This document shows, piece by piece, positions 1 through 11,484 of a stretch of DNA of 64,000 bases. The position numbers and the translations under genes were made by a program. The stretch comes from Laccaria trichodermophora (Eukaryota; Basidiomycota; Agaricomycetes; Agaricales; Hydnangiaceae): positions 167,773-231,772 of the forward strand of contig JACTVC010000045.1 in NCBI GenBank assembly GCA_018417955.1, in the 5' to 3' direction. Under the pieces are notes generated by a model. It was not told where the DNA came from. It worked only from the letters and a program-made list of their open reading frames with translations, and searched no databases. Positions within the stretch are counted from its first letter, which is position 1; each line of letters starts with the position of its first letter.

Positions 1-1427
1 TACTAAATCCCATCATTCTTTCAGAACGTTTTTCTTTCCGTGACGCAAGGCACCACAGAGCCTGCGAAAATCCTCGAGATGTATGTCCAGCTCCTCCTTT
101 CCCCCACGTCGTACTTAACTCCACCAGTCACTACAAAGGCGCCGCAAACAAAAACGCTCAACCACTGGCGTTTGTCGGAAAGGGTATCACGTTCGATTCG
201 GGAGGCATCAGCTTGAAGCCTGGAGCGGTACGTCCATCCCTCAAGTCCTATCATCTCGTCACTCATCTTAATTAGGGTATGAAACTGATGCGTGGAGACA
301 TGGGAGGCGCGGCGGCTGTCGTCTCGGCCGCATGGGCCATCGCCAAATTGCAGTTACCGTACTGTATTTCCCTTCCAGCTTTCTCCGAATTGCCTTTAAC
401 TGTTGCTTTCTAGTGTCAATCTCGTTGTCACTACTCCTCTGACAGAGAACATGCCCGGACCCAGCGCTACCAAGCCTGGCGATATGTGAGCCCTCTATAT
501 CCCATCCTTCTTCATTGATGCTTACGATGGTGTACCCATAGATTTTACGCCATGAACGGTAAATCGGTAGAAGTGGATAACACGGACGCCGAGGGGCGGT
601 TGGTTCTCGCTGGTATGTCCCTCTTTGACCCCTCCATTGCGCAGAGATGTGACTAATTCGGCAGATGCGATCTACTACACGGCAACCGAGTATAAACCAC
701 ATACACTTATCGACGTCGCCACTCTCACAGGGTGAGTTCTACCCCCTCCTCCATTACCGCCATGTTGAATTCATGCTTCTTCTTAGAGCCATGGTCATCG
801 CTGTGGGCGAGGTGTACTCCGGTGTATTCTCTGTCCGTCCATTTTGATCTTTTCTCTTATGATGAGATGACGTGAATTGTTTTGTAGACCTCAGACGAAC
901 TCTGGAATGAGCTCCACGCTGCGGGTGAGGTCGAATACGATAGATTCTGGCGCATGCCGTTGGATGAAGATTTTGGCCCGCAAATTTATTCCAGTAATGC
1001 CGATTTGCAAAATGTGCGTTCTCTTTGACACCTCCCGCTTCACCTCCTCCTGTCTTATCCTATCCTTTCAACTACCTTCACTTTATAGACCGGAGGTAGA
1101 CCCGCAGGCTCATGCACAGCTGCGCTGTTCCTCAAAGCCTTCGCTGAGGGCGCCAGCCCCGAAGAAGGTAAAGAACCAGAGATGAAATGGGCGCACATAG
1201 ATATTGCTGGATCCATGGAGGTTTGTTTCTTCATCTTTTACTCAAGTCTGTTGCTCAGTTCTTCCCTTCGGTAGGCTACGAGGCCCACGCCGTACCAAGA
1301 AAAGGGTATGACTGGTCGGCCTGTCAGGTGAGACTTTGTTTTGGATGATTAGTGGAACATGTATTAATCGTGGGTTTATAGGGCGTTGGTTGAGTATGTA
1401 ACGCGGTTTGCTGGGGCGAAGTAAAGA
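1..1427. repeat. Tandem array unit a (3' end only)
   Basis: This is the right-hand end of a ~10-kb unit that recurs head-to-tail through the window. It contains only the last exons of the aminopeptidase copy A. The unit boundary is set arbitrarily just after the aminopeptidase stop codon, at the recurring TACAGATTGG sequence. Confidence 0.9.
25..1424 (+). CDS. M17 leucyl aminopeptidase, copy A (5' end outside window)
   Basis: Zn/Mn-dependent leucyl aminopeptidase of peptidase family M17, which removes N-terminal residues from peptides, normally as a cytosolic hexamer. Exons 5-15 are visible: 25-80, 128-227, 276-358, 414-485, 542-612, 665-731, 787-832, 888-1013, 1089-1220, 1275-1327 and 1382-1424, all with matching phases and GT..AG introns. 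Metal-ligand and catalytic motifs are present: [11 protein letters not shown] with SLKPG (exon 6), RGDMGGAA (exon 7) and NTDAEGRL (exon 9). By position these match bovine lens K250, D255, K262, D273, D332, E334 and R336. One difference from the sister copies is Asp to Asn in GAADKN, outside the active site. No lesion is seen in the visible part, so this is the copy most likely to be functional, but its first four exons lie upstream of the window. Confidence 0.9.
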
Positions 1428-1640
1428 TACAGATTGGAATTACGGAGGCAAGTTGGCTCTGCGTGTAGAAGACAAGAAGTAGTTTGAAACAGGGAAGTTG
1501 GCTGAATGGGTGCCGCCATGCTGTCGGAAAAAAGTCAAACCAAGTGAAAATTGAAGCATAAGTTCATCTTTTTTCATCTTTTTTACATTGTCCGATCATA
1601 GTTTCGCCTCCCCGCAGGGAACTCATTTCAATTAAAAATA

Positions 1641-1673
1641 TCTGGCTATTGCAATTTTCGTGCAACGGCCAGA
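1641..1673. other. Conserved hairpin between converging reading frames (unit b)
   Basis: Imperfect inverted repeat TCTGGCTATTGCA / TGCAACGGCCAGA with a 7-nt loop. It lies between the aminopeptidase stop codon and the end of the minus-strand Ser/Pro-rich frame. The same hairpin occurs at this place in every unit; the unit c version has a perfect stem. A 3'-end or transcription-stop role for the two converging transcripts is inference. Confidence 0.6.
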
Positions 1674-1730
1674 CGTGGTTCGGCGTGACATATTTTACTG
1701 ACTACCGACGTGAAGGGGTACTATTTACTC

Positions 1731-2758
1731 TCAGAAAAGGCCTAGACGAGGGTCAATGATGCGGTCCATGTAATTTCTGCAAATGAGGGTCTGGATACTC
1801 CGCCAACAAGGCTGGATCCAAGTGGAAGTTTTCAGGGGACGGGGAGCATGGTGGTGGTACGTCGTTTGGGTCATCAAGAAGTAACAAACTTCGAGCGGTT
1901 GGCGAAAGTGTTGCGGGGACGAAGAATGAGTTGGGGTGAATGTAGGTCTGGAGGGACCTAGCTCCTCTGATAGGAGATCGTCGTCTGTGTCTGCACCAGG
2001 CAGTGAGAGGACGGGAAGGCCCGGAAATGATGGCGAGATACTCATAGCGTCGTTGTTGGTGGGTAGAAGGGTGAATGACCACATCGAATGGGAAGAGGGA
2101 GAGTTGAGCTTCATGTCTTCATCATCTATAGAGGGGAGATGTGGTATTGACAGGGAATTAGGGTGTTGGAAGTAACCTATCCACGGTTCGCGAAAGACAA
2201 GATCAGAGTCAATTTCGTCAAGAATTGGTGGAGGCGTTGATGGAGAAATGGATGGTGTGGAAAGAGGTGAGACTGCAGTACTCGATTCTCCAGCTTTTGT
2301 GCTGATACAGTCATGATCGACTTGCATCGATTCCGGACTGGGTTCATCCCAAATATCTGGGGGTTGCAGGGGTATGGATCAGCCCCATTGGGTATGTCAA
2401 GGAGGTGCAGGAACGGGTGGTATGAGGGCCCTGCAATTTCACACTGATGATAGCGGAGCAGGGGTGACAACGTCGACATAGATGGGGTATCGCATAAGAG
2501 ATAAGAATGCTCTGGAGACTCAGTGGGTTGCATGCAGGAAATGCTGTTGCTGTCTCACTCTGGAGAGAGAGGCGAGAGCAGAGGGTCTACGCCTTTGGAC
2601 TTCAGGCACAAGGTGGATTGCGATGAAGATGATGATGTGGTATCGGTATCCAGCAAGTCTGCGCCAGATAATATAGGAGAGAGGCACTGCGCAGATAAAA
2701 TGGGAGAGAGACATGAGGATGATGATGACGCGTCACGCGGCATGCGTGACATCATCAA
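1731..2758 (-). pseudogene. Ser/Pro-rich reading frame, unit b (frameshifted)
   Basis: Minus-strand frame homologous to the open 334-353-codon frames of units d and f, but split here into overlapping pieces (1731-2327, 2177-2533, 2555-2758) by small indels. The translated product is a low-complexity Ser/Pro/Asp-rich chain without a recognised domain. Unit b keeps an internal stretch encoding FREPWIGYFQH and LPSIDDEDMK that is absent from d-f and partly absent from c, so b probably shows the ancestral length. Function is unknown. It could be a disordered regulator or simply a non-coding segment that happens to be open. Confidence 0.4.
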
Positions 2759-2875
2759 AAGCGTCGGTTGGTGGCATGGCCAGGGTCAACGTAGGTTGCA
2801 TGGGGGGAGGCGAGAGTGGTGCCGGCGATTTGCGCACTGTGTGATGCATGACCAATGGGGAGTCGTAACAGGAGG

Positions 2876-3410
2876 GCGATTGCCGGAACGTAAAAAATCA
2901 AATTTCATCGGGGGGGTGGAGTGACACAAAGGAAATGAAACACAGCACTATGTGCTGCCACGTAACAATGGCCAGACTTTGAAAATAAGTGCAAGAGTGG
3001 TTCTTGAAGGTGATATCAGAAAAGACGAACAAAAGATGGGTGTAGGAAAAAGCTTACAATGTCTTCAAAGGTGGGTAGCAGGAGGGCAATTGCCGGAACT
3101 CGAAAAAACAAATTTGAGCCGTGGGGTGGAGTCACACCAAGAAAATGACAAGCAGCACTATGTGCTGCCACGTAGCGATGGCCGAATTGTAAAAATTGAA
3201 AAATAATTGCAAGAGTGAATCTTGAGGGTGATATGAGAAAAGCAGAACAAAGAGAGGGTGTAGGAACAAGCTTACCATGCCTAGGAAGGTGGGTACGGCG
3301 AGGGCGATTGCCGGAACTCGAAAAATCGAATTTAAACAGTGAGGGGATGTATTGTAAAGATAAAATGCTGTAGCATCCTGTAGCGATTGCCGGATGTCGA
3401 AATATCGAGT
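2876..3410. repeat. ~215-bp tandem repeats with GCGATTGCCGGAAC box (unit b)
   Basis: The box GCGATTGCCGGAA followed by an A-rich tract recurs at 2876, 3086, 3304 and 3383. The first two intervals (210 and 218 bp) are full repeats that also share GCAGCACTATGTGCTGCC (itself a near-perfect palindrome) and AAGCTTAC. The interval between 3304 and 3383 is a truncated repeat. Shorter echoes (GCGATGGCCG, CAATGGCCAG) lie inside the repeats. Minus-strand reading gives recurrent FRVPAIAL-like stretches ending at GTAAGCTT donor-like sites, so duplicated exons are possible. Confidence 0.7.
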
Positions 3411-3788
3411 TTGAATGGTGTTCGAAAGACACAGCGGTGGAACCACATTTTCCAGAAAGCGATACGTCATGTCAGGCCAATCCAGAGGTAAGGTTGGAGG
3501 AATGATAGCAGTCCGCGGACGTTGAAAAATCAAAGAACAGATTTACACAAAGCCTGCAGCAAGGTAAACGAGGGTTCAGGACAGTAAAAACACACATAAA
3601 ACTTACATGAGAAGATTTCCTCATGACAGCAATCCCCGGAACACCAAAAATCAAATTGAAATTGTGCCCCTCGCCAAACTTAGTCAATTCAAGTTCTATG
3701 GGAGGCAATACATTGTTGAGAGGTTTCATTAGCAAACGGAAGTGAAGGATGACAGACCAAGTTGACTTGCATGACCTAGGCATGCATA

Positions 3789-5103
3789 ATGGCTGAGACG
3801 ACGAGTGCAGATGTGGTGGAGGAAAGCAAAGCTGTTTGGCCCAAAATAGAATTGTTAGTCAGCCTGGGGAAGAACAAACAAAATTTGACCCACCAGAGCG
3901 GGATTTGTGAACGTCGTCAACAACAACCTCTGACTGGATGGTGATGGTGAGTGAAAATGTAGCAACAACTTGCCAAGCAACTTACCTGACAATTCAGATG
4001 AGAGCTGGGCAGCATAGAGGCATAATGAAGGCAAGGGGAAGGGCGAGCATTCACATATTTCTGAATCTACTTATACCTCTGGGTGCCAAGGAAAATCAAC
4101 AAAGTTTAGTGTGAGTAAGTATTGTCGGAAGTAACCAGCCGACAAACAATGCGCTGCTGTGCGGGGACCTTGCAATTTTAGCTTGCCAACATTCCAGGAA
4201 TAGAGCGATCAGGAGAATATTCTAGGGACACGCACCTCGAATCAAAAATCTGGAGCTATCAAACTTTGTGTGTTCGATTTTCTGTGGCTCAGCTTTTCCC
4301 CCCATTCCTCCTCCCCTCACCACTCAAATTCTTGCCCTCGCTAATTCTGCTTATGTACCAACTTCAAATTTTCTGGGATATGAATCTTTCACCCTCCACC
4401 TGTGGTATGTAAATCCCGAATGACTGGATAGATAGTCACGACTCCACTCTCATCACCATGTCTTTTCCAGCTACTCCGAAAATGCATGCGCTTCGTATCT
4501 ATCTCAATGTGTCTGCCATATTTTACCATACTTACCATAAATTCTGCTCTCCAGGTCCAACACTTTGCAAATCAGTGGGGATTTTGTTGTCAAGGACAAT
4601 CTATGGCAATTGCTCTGCAGGAACAAAATTATCTCATGCACATTGTTTTTAGGTTTACGGCGTACATCTCGCAAACACCTCTCAACTCCGAGTCGTCGCA
4701 TGTGAGCGTGAAACTTTTTTGGGAGATAAGTGGTCAGCTGTCGCCACCGGTGTGTACGTTTGAGAACGTTCCTAGCCTTCAAACCTAATTTTTTTTATCC
4801 TTGACATTCAGAAATTTAGAGCCTGCAGACGAGGGTACAAGCAGGAACCTGAGGCTACCACATCACTGTTTAAGCAGTCTCCTCATCGTTCATGATTGTG
4901 CGCTCTTGGAGCTTTATTAGAACAGCTCCGTACAGGTCACCTCGCAGTGTTAGTCTTATCCGAGTACACGTGTCTTGAAGTCTGGGCATTTTGCGTAGCG
5001 CAAGATTGGAGCGGAGATGTGTACTCCAAACACGGCTCTTCTGCCATTTTGTTTCCCCTACTTTCCCTTTCAATTAATTCTGTACCCCCATCTTTTGCGT
5101 AGT
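3789..5103. other. Unassigned 1.3-kb segment with short exon-like frames (unit b)
   Basis: On the plus strand an ATG at 3789 opens a ~50-codon frame (MAETTSADVVEESKAVWP...) that is conserved in all units. Further right, the segment around 4455-4790 reads ...GILLSRTIYGNW then FTAYISQTPLNS when joined across an intron that keeps its GTAAGT donor only in units d and e. Here an 11-bp deletion between AATTG repeats removed that donor. Minus-strand frames of similar length overlap. No product is recognised, and the strand and exon structure are unresolved. Confidence 0.35.
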
Positions 5104-5185
5104 CATTTGAAATATAAACTACTTAACGGTCTAACATGACGGTCGTACAAACGGTTTTGAAAAGGATTGAAAGAGATTAAAACAC

Positions 5186-6790
5186 GACTTCCTCGTTTCC
5201 CGATTTTTCAACGCGCTTAGAACGCATCCGTAAAATGAACATTTCAGGTTCTTTTTCGGAACCCTGTAAACCCTGTACCTGGATTTCCAGCGCTTTGGCC
5301 AGTGGAAGGTGTAACCTGGGCACACTGCACCCATCATCCCCTGCATTCTATACAATCCTCTACCTTTTTCTATTTGTAGTCTACAATTTGCAACTCATAT
5401 AAATATTCGTGAATGTATTTGACATATTCTAGCAATGAACGAGTGCGCAGACGTGCAGATATCTATTGTATGGAGGATGATCTCCTCCTCCCCCGATTCC
5501 AATTTCTTCATTATGCTTGAAACACATTCTCAAAACGATTCATTCTACGCATCAGGGTCTTCTTCGGAACCCTGCCAACCCTGTGCCTGAACTTGCAGAA
5601 CTTGACAGCGGAAGATGCGAGCGCGGAATCCGCGCCCGATATTCATATAAAATGCAAGGGACTTGAATGACCTTGCTCCATTCATAGTGTACAACTTCTA
5701 TCAAGCTACGACTCATAAATGTATACCTACGTACTGTAGAGGCTTCACAACAACGTAGAAACCCAATGGAGCGAGAATATTCGAAGTGAGGACAATGGTC
5801 TCCTCCTCCCCCGAATCTCATTTCCCCATCTCACTTGAAACAGGTTCGTAAAGCGGACAGTCCTACGTGTCAGGGCCTTATTCAAAACCCTGCCAAGTAT
5901 GTACCTGAATTTCCAGAACTTTTGTCAGTGGAAGATACTAGCATACGTGCACAACTTACCAGTATTCCGAACCACTCTCTAACTTCCTCCATTCGTAATG
6001 CATCCTTTTCGTCCAAGTGTAGCTCGGATATCTATTCCTAAATCTATTCAAGACTTCTCAACAAATGGTAGCACAGTTGAGCACACAAAAACGTACATAT
6101 AATGATAACTTCCTCCTCCTCACCCAATTCCGTATCCATCGCGCTTGAAACGAATTGGCGAAACTGACGCTTTTACACGTCAGGGTCTTCTTTGGAACAA
6201 TGCCATCTGCGTGCCTGGATACCTGTAACCTTCCGTGAGCGAAAGATTACGGCGGGCGCGTGGTTTTCCATATTTCGTACCATTCCTGAAGTTCCTCCAT
6301 TCGCTGTATGCCAGATGTGCGCAATGACATCTCATGTATCTTTGCCTAATTCCTCAATAGTATCAGTGATTCGAGACGTTGACAGAGCCAGCGGACGTAC
6401 CTTCCGAGCGATAGGTGAGGATCTGCCCTCCTCCCCCAATTCTACATCGCGCTTGAACCGCACACACGGAATTTCCATCTTGACGTGTCAGGGTGCTATT
6501 CGGGTAGTATCCCCGGTGTGCCTGCACTTAGGAAATCAGAAGTTCTGGTGTAAGAAGTTTGTGAGCGGGTGTGTGCTCACCAAAGTGTTTATCGTCCGAA
6601 TTCACCATTTGTTGTAATATGCTATCGCGTTTCTTGAATAAAGAAAGTTTCGAAATGTGTTGATTAATGTAGTAGAATTATAGTACGCTCACTCGCGTAG
6701 GAAATACCAAAGCGTGTAAGTTCTTTGGGCGCTGAACGTGTCCCCCATCTCCTCTCCCGATTCCGAATCGAAAAACGGCGTTCTGAAAAT
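5186..6790. repeat. Block of six ~310-bp modules (unit b)
   Basis: A pyrimidine tract of the form CTCCTCCTCCCCCGATTC, then about 70 bp later CAGGGTCTTCTTCGGAACCCTG and then a CC(A/G)GAACTTTTG-type box, recurs with starts near 5189, 5482, 5799, 6108, 6426 and 6743 (spacings about 293-320 bp). The modules are diverged but align by eye. Read on minus, several give an acidic ESGEEE-type motif; read on plus they give SSSPDS/LET motifs. This looks like tandem duplication of an exon-intron module in a gene that is probably decaying. The coding strand is not settled. Confidence 0.6.
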
Positions 6791-7198
6791 GCAACTGTCA
6801 GAAAATAATTCATCAAGGGTTCGATGAATGTACGTACTTTGATATTGAACGATGTGGCTTGAATTTTCTTCAAGCGTTCTGCGCCTTTCGTGAATGGGAG
6901 CGATTCCCGTGTAGTAATGAAGATATCTGTCTGTGTAATTTAGTCGGCACTTCTTTCATAGATGGATTGAATGTACCTTGAGTGATACCTAATGAAAAAG
7001 TACACTAGACGACGCCTGAGTGAATTAAGAAACCAATGGAATGGATGGATACGAAACTTACGCAAAGATCGTTTCCTCCGTCCCCGGTTCCTTGGATCCG
7101 AACCCTGCACCAAACGACACTCGGACCCTGCTTCCGTGATTTTTTTTTTTTTGCGTCACGTCAGTCACAACTCGGCAAGTTACTGCCAAGCGAGAAGA

Positions 7199-9080
7199 CC
7201 TATAAAGACAGGGTGGTAAGTCCAGTATTTTTCATCAGCATCCACTTACTTACATTCCCTCTCCTCCTCCCGCCCTTCTTCTTCCGTCGTCAACGTCCGC
7301 TCCCCTCTCCTCGTCGTCCTCCAATCGTTGTCGTCACGCTGGTAAGTCGTCTCGTCGTCCGCTGATCTTGACGTTGCTCATCGACGTTTAGGACTTTCCC
7401 TTCGACGTCAAGCGTAATGGAATGCTAGACGGAAATCAGGTACATCAACGTCCTTTTTGTGGTGCACAACATTGACTTACCCTTGCTGATATCCCTTTTC
7501 CACAGGTTGTTCGTGACGGCGCTGACGGCAACGGTAAGTTTTCGTCAACGCGAGTGCTGTACATGTCCTTACTTACCACGCTGCTCGTGCCTCTCAGATT
7601 CCCCATCGTCAACTTGTCCGCCCCGTTTGTACGCGACGTGCACCATCGGATCATTACGGATAGCTTGGAAGGGCGGAATAAGCGTTGTGAGGTGTGGATG
7701 ATGGATCTGCAAAAGGTACGTCAGTGTCGTCCATTTCAACTCAAACACATGATGTTTACTCACCTGTTTCCAGCTTGTTCGTCGCATCTCCCGTGTAACG
7801 AGCGCCCTGGGCCATCGATGAAACTCTGAGAGGTATGTTAACGTCTTTCCGCGTTTGAACCAATCACTTACCTGTGTCGTATAGCGTCGACGTCGTTTAC
7901 AGAAGCATGACGACCTACAAAACGTAAGTCAGCGTTCACGAATCCCAATAGAAATCAACTGACCAGAGTTGTGGCTGAAGTTGTTTGATGGGCGTTGTGG
8001 CTACGGGAAACGGTGAGCTCATTGGTGTGACGTGTGACGATGTGACTTATCTCTTACCACCACCACGATAGCAGCCAACGTCGTCGACTCCCGTTCGACT
8101 GGGTTTCCTCTACACGAAGCATCAGCGTCGGCGACTCCAACACGTAGAACGATGGACGCGACGTTGGCCTTGAGGGTATAAGATGGTAAGTCGTTGATAA
8201 CACGCGAGACGTTTCATGAAGACTTACCGTGATCGCGTACCATCACCAGGACGTCGACAACACTACACGATTCGAACAACTCGGTCGTCGATGGAATGCG
8301 GGCGATGGACGAGCATACAGCGTAGAGAAAGGGAGGGTAAAGAATGGTACGTGCGCCCTAACGTCGTGGTCATTTGCCTCAAACTCACCTCTCCCTCTCG
8401 TTCTCCGTTCCCAGCCTATCAACCATCCCACCAGCACCAACTCATCACATTCCGGGTACTCCACCTTCCCCAACTTGACTACGCGAAACGCGCACATGTA
8501 ATGAAAGCCATGGCTCGCAGGAAGCAAGGTATCCATGTCACCCCAAAGTCAACATTCTCGCCTCTCACAATGTCGTTACGAGGACACTTGAGCCTGCCTT
8601 TTCCGTCAAGAGCTCGAACGTGGCCTAGACGACGAACGCCACGCCCTCTGGAATCGTGTTCACCGTTGAATACGATGCGAAACTCGGAGGCGCGTCGCGT
8701 TACTGTGATTGAAGGAATGGATTTGGGGAAAAGAAGGTTCACCCAGGGTATTTGAAGGCGAGGGTCACGTTGAGTGGGGTTGGGAGTGTTTTTGAGCCCA
8801 TTCGGAAGGCGTTTGAAGGGGGGTGGAAGCGGATAGAGGGGTCGGCGTAGGTTGGGAAGATTATGAGGTGAGTTATCGTCAAACCGAGCCAGGGGACTTG
8901 TAGCTTACTTTTCCGTGTGTGTATCAGAAGGTGTACCATCGGTCACTGGGTGGGAACAACGTGAAACGCGCCAAGTCGATGGCGCTGCTCAAGCAGAGCA
9001 GGAACAGCTGCTTCGGTCGTTGTGGACGGATAGCTGCCCATCGCGGTGAAGGGTTATCTGGGGATTAGAGAACGAGGGTG
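7199..9080 (+). pseudogene. Multi-exon plus-strand gene of unknown product (unit b)
   Basis: A TATAAAG element near 7201 is followed by a run of GT..AG introns of about 50-70 nt with CTTAC/CTCAC branch-like sites. Supported exons are 7392-7439 (frame DFPFDVKRNGMLDGNQ), 7506-7533 (VVRDGADGN), 7598-7715 and 7774-7832, with further exon-like blocks to about 9050 that include SYRQ, TVEYDAKLGG and EQEQLL stretches. Frames do not join cleanly: the third exon lacks 11 bp present in units c and f and runs into a stop in the joining frame. I do not recognise the family. It may be a decayed gene duplicated with the array. Confidence 0.35.
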
Positions 9081-9197
9081 GCGAATGGGAGGAACTGTTT
9101 GTACCACCAACTTGTTATGTATGCACGAAGTGTGAAGGTGATCATGAAAGAAGGACAGCACGCATACAAGTCAACACACAATATTACATCTCATTCC

Positions 9198-11484
9198 ATG
9201 CTCCGAACGGTCACCCGACTGTTGCCACCATCTTCTTATCGGATATCCCATCGTACAATGTCTTCCGCATTCATCATATGACCTCAAAACACCGGTACAG
9301 ATTGCGCCTGGAACTGACGTTGCAGAGCTCTGGAACTCCACTCCTCAGGGAGACAAGCCACCAAAAGTGGGGATGACGCGGACGTTCTACAATACCCCAC
9401 AGGGCAAGGTTACTACCGTCTCGTCTTTGGGAGGTGGCTTCGCGGAGAAGAGTCCCGATGCCAAGAGGGAATTAGTCAGGAAGTCTGTTGGAAACGGCGT
9501 GAAGGCGTTGAAGGAGTTGGAAGGCGTCAAAGAAGTCACCGTGGATGAGTCTGCGGACCCTCACGCTGCTGGTCAGTTCACCTTGCATTTGCATGGCCAT
9601 TTATCTGATCGACTAATTTAGCTGTCGCCGCACATCTGGCTCTGTACAGCTTCACCCTGAAGACCTCTCCGCCATCGCGATTCAACCCCAACCTCACAGA
9701 ACCCATCCCCCCGAAGCTCACCTTCGCGCCTCTTCAGACCTCCAAGGAATGGGATCGAGGTGTTATTTTTGCCCAGGCTCAGAATCTGGCTCGCACAGTG
9801 CGTATTCATGACATGTCATGAAATGTATCTTACCCATACTCTTGCAGCTCATGGAACTCCCAGCTAACATTCTTACGCCAACGGTTTGTATCTCCTCATG
9901 AGGTGTGACGCGAGATCCTGACACCCGCTCTAGGAGTTTACCAAGCGAGCGAAGGAAAATTTTGCTGACATTCCGAACGTCGGGATCATCGTCCGAGACG
10001 AAGCCTGGGCCGCTGAAAAAAATATGGTAACCCTCATCTGGACTCAATAAATCTACCTGATCTCATCGTCATTTCAGAACGTTTTTCTTTCCGTGACACA
10101 AGGCACCTCAGAACCCGCGAAAATCCTTGAGATGTATGTGACCTCTTCCTTTCCCCTACATTGTACTTAACTCCACCAGTCACTACAAAGGCGCCGCAGA
10201 CAAAAACGCTCAACCACTGGCCTTTGTCGGAAAGGGTATCACGTTCGATTCGGGAGGCATCAGCTTGAAGCCTGGAGCTGCACGTCCATCCCTTAATTCC
10301 CACCATTTCGTCGCTCATCTTAATTAGGGTATGAAACTCATGCGTGGAGACATGGGAGGCGCGGCGGCCGTCGTCTCGGCCGCATGGGCCATCGCCAAAT
10401 TGCAGCTACCGTACTGTATTTTCTACAGCTTTCTCCGAATTGCCTTTAACTGTTGCTTTCTAGTGTCAATCTCGTTGTCACTACTCCTTTGACAGAGAAC
10501 ATGCCCGGACCCAGCGCTACCAGGCCTGGCGATATGTGAGCCCTCTATATCCCACCCTCCTTCACTGATGCTTACGATGGTGTACCCATAGATTTTACGC
10601 CATGAACGGTAAATCGGTAGAAGTGGATAACACGGACGCCGAGGGGCGGTTGGTTCTCGCTGGTATGTCCCTCTTTGACCCCTCCATTGCGCAAAGACGT
10701 GACTAATTCGGCAGGTGTGATCTACTACACGGCAACCGAGTATAAACCACATACACTTATCGACGTCGCCACTCTCACAGGGTGAGATCTACCCCCTCCT
10801 CCATGGCCGCCATGTTGATCTCATGCTTCTTAGAGCCATGGTCATCGCTGTTGGCGAGGTGTATTCCGGTGTATTCTCAGTCCGTCCATTCCTGACCTTT
10901 TCCCTCAATGATGATATGACGTGATTCGTTTTGTAGACTTCAGACGAACTGTGGAACGAGCTCCACGCTGCGGGTGAGGTCGAGTACGACCGATTCTGGC
11001 GCATGCCGTTGGATGAAGATTTTGGCCCGCAAATTTATTCCAGTAATGCCGATTTGCAAAATGTGCGTTCTCTTTGACACCTCCCACTTCACCTCCCCTC
11101 GCTTCATCCCTTCCCTCCCGTTAACTACTAACAACCTTCCCTTTATAGACCGGAGGTAGACCCGCAGGCTCATGCACGGCTGCGCTGTTCCTCAAAGCCT
11201 TCGCTCAGGGTGCCAGCCCCGAAGAAGGTAAAGAACCAGAGATGAAATGGGCACACATAGATATTGCTGGATCCATGGAGGTTTGTTTCTTCATCTTTTA
11301 CTCAAGTCTGTTGCTCAGTTCTTCCCTTCGGTAGGCTACGAGGCCCACGCCGTACCAAGAAAAGGGTATGACTGGTCGGCCTGTCAGGTGAGACTTGGTT
11401 TTGGATGATTAGTGGAAGATATATTAATCGTGGGTTTATAGGGCGTTGGTTGAGTATGTAACGCGGGTTGCTGGGGCGAAGTAA
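9198..11484 (+). CDS. M17 leucyl aminopeptidase, copy B (frameshift in exon 1)
   Basis: Exons: 9258-9571, 9622-9797, 9848-9883, 9934-10026, 10078-10133, 10180-10279, 10328-10410, 10464-10535, 10592-10662, 10715-10781, 10834-10879, 10937-11062, 11149-11280, 11335-11387, 11442-11484. Phases match throughout, and an undamaged copy would be 490 aa. Zn/catalytic residues (numbered from MSSAF) are K245, D250, K257, D268, D327, E329 and R331. An upstream in-frame ATG at 9198 would add a 20-residue basic, Ser/Thr-rich leader. A 5-bp deletion near 9279, compared with copies D and F, creates a stop (ATCATATGA) seven codons after the ATG at 9258. The next in-frame ATG is at 9373. Intron 6 starts with GC (GCACGT), and LADA is changed to LAGV in exon 10. 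All later exons are intact, so the copy may be newly broken or use another start. Confidence 0.75.

Noticed and set aside
2876..3410. Regularly spaced boxes resembling a CRISPR array
   Set aside because: The repeats are ~215 bp long and homologous along their whole length, in a eukaryotic genome; there are no unique spacers.
7139..7152. T-homopolymer as a Pol III terminator of a small RNA gene
   Set aside because: No A/B box or tRNA-like fold upstream, and the run is absent or much shorter in the other units.
9198..9260. Fusion of the CxxCxxC frame with the aminopeptidase in copies B and E
   Set aside because: The 5-bp deletion alone leaves the two frames out of register; only copy C has the extra base needed.
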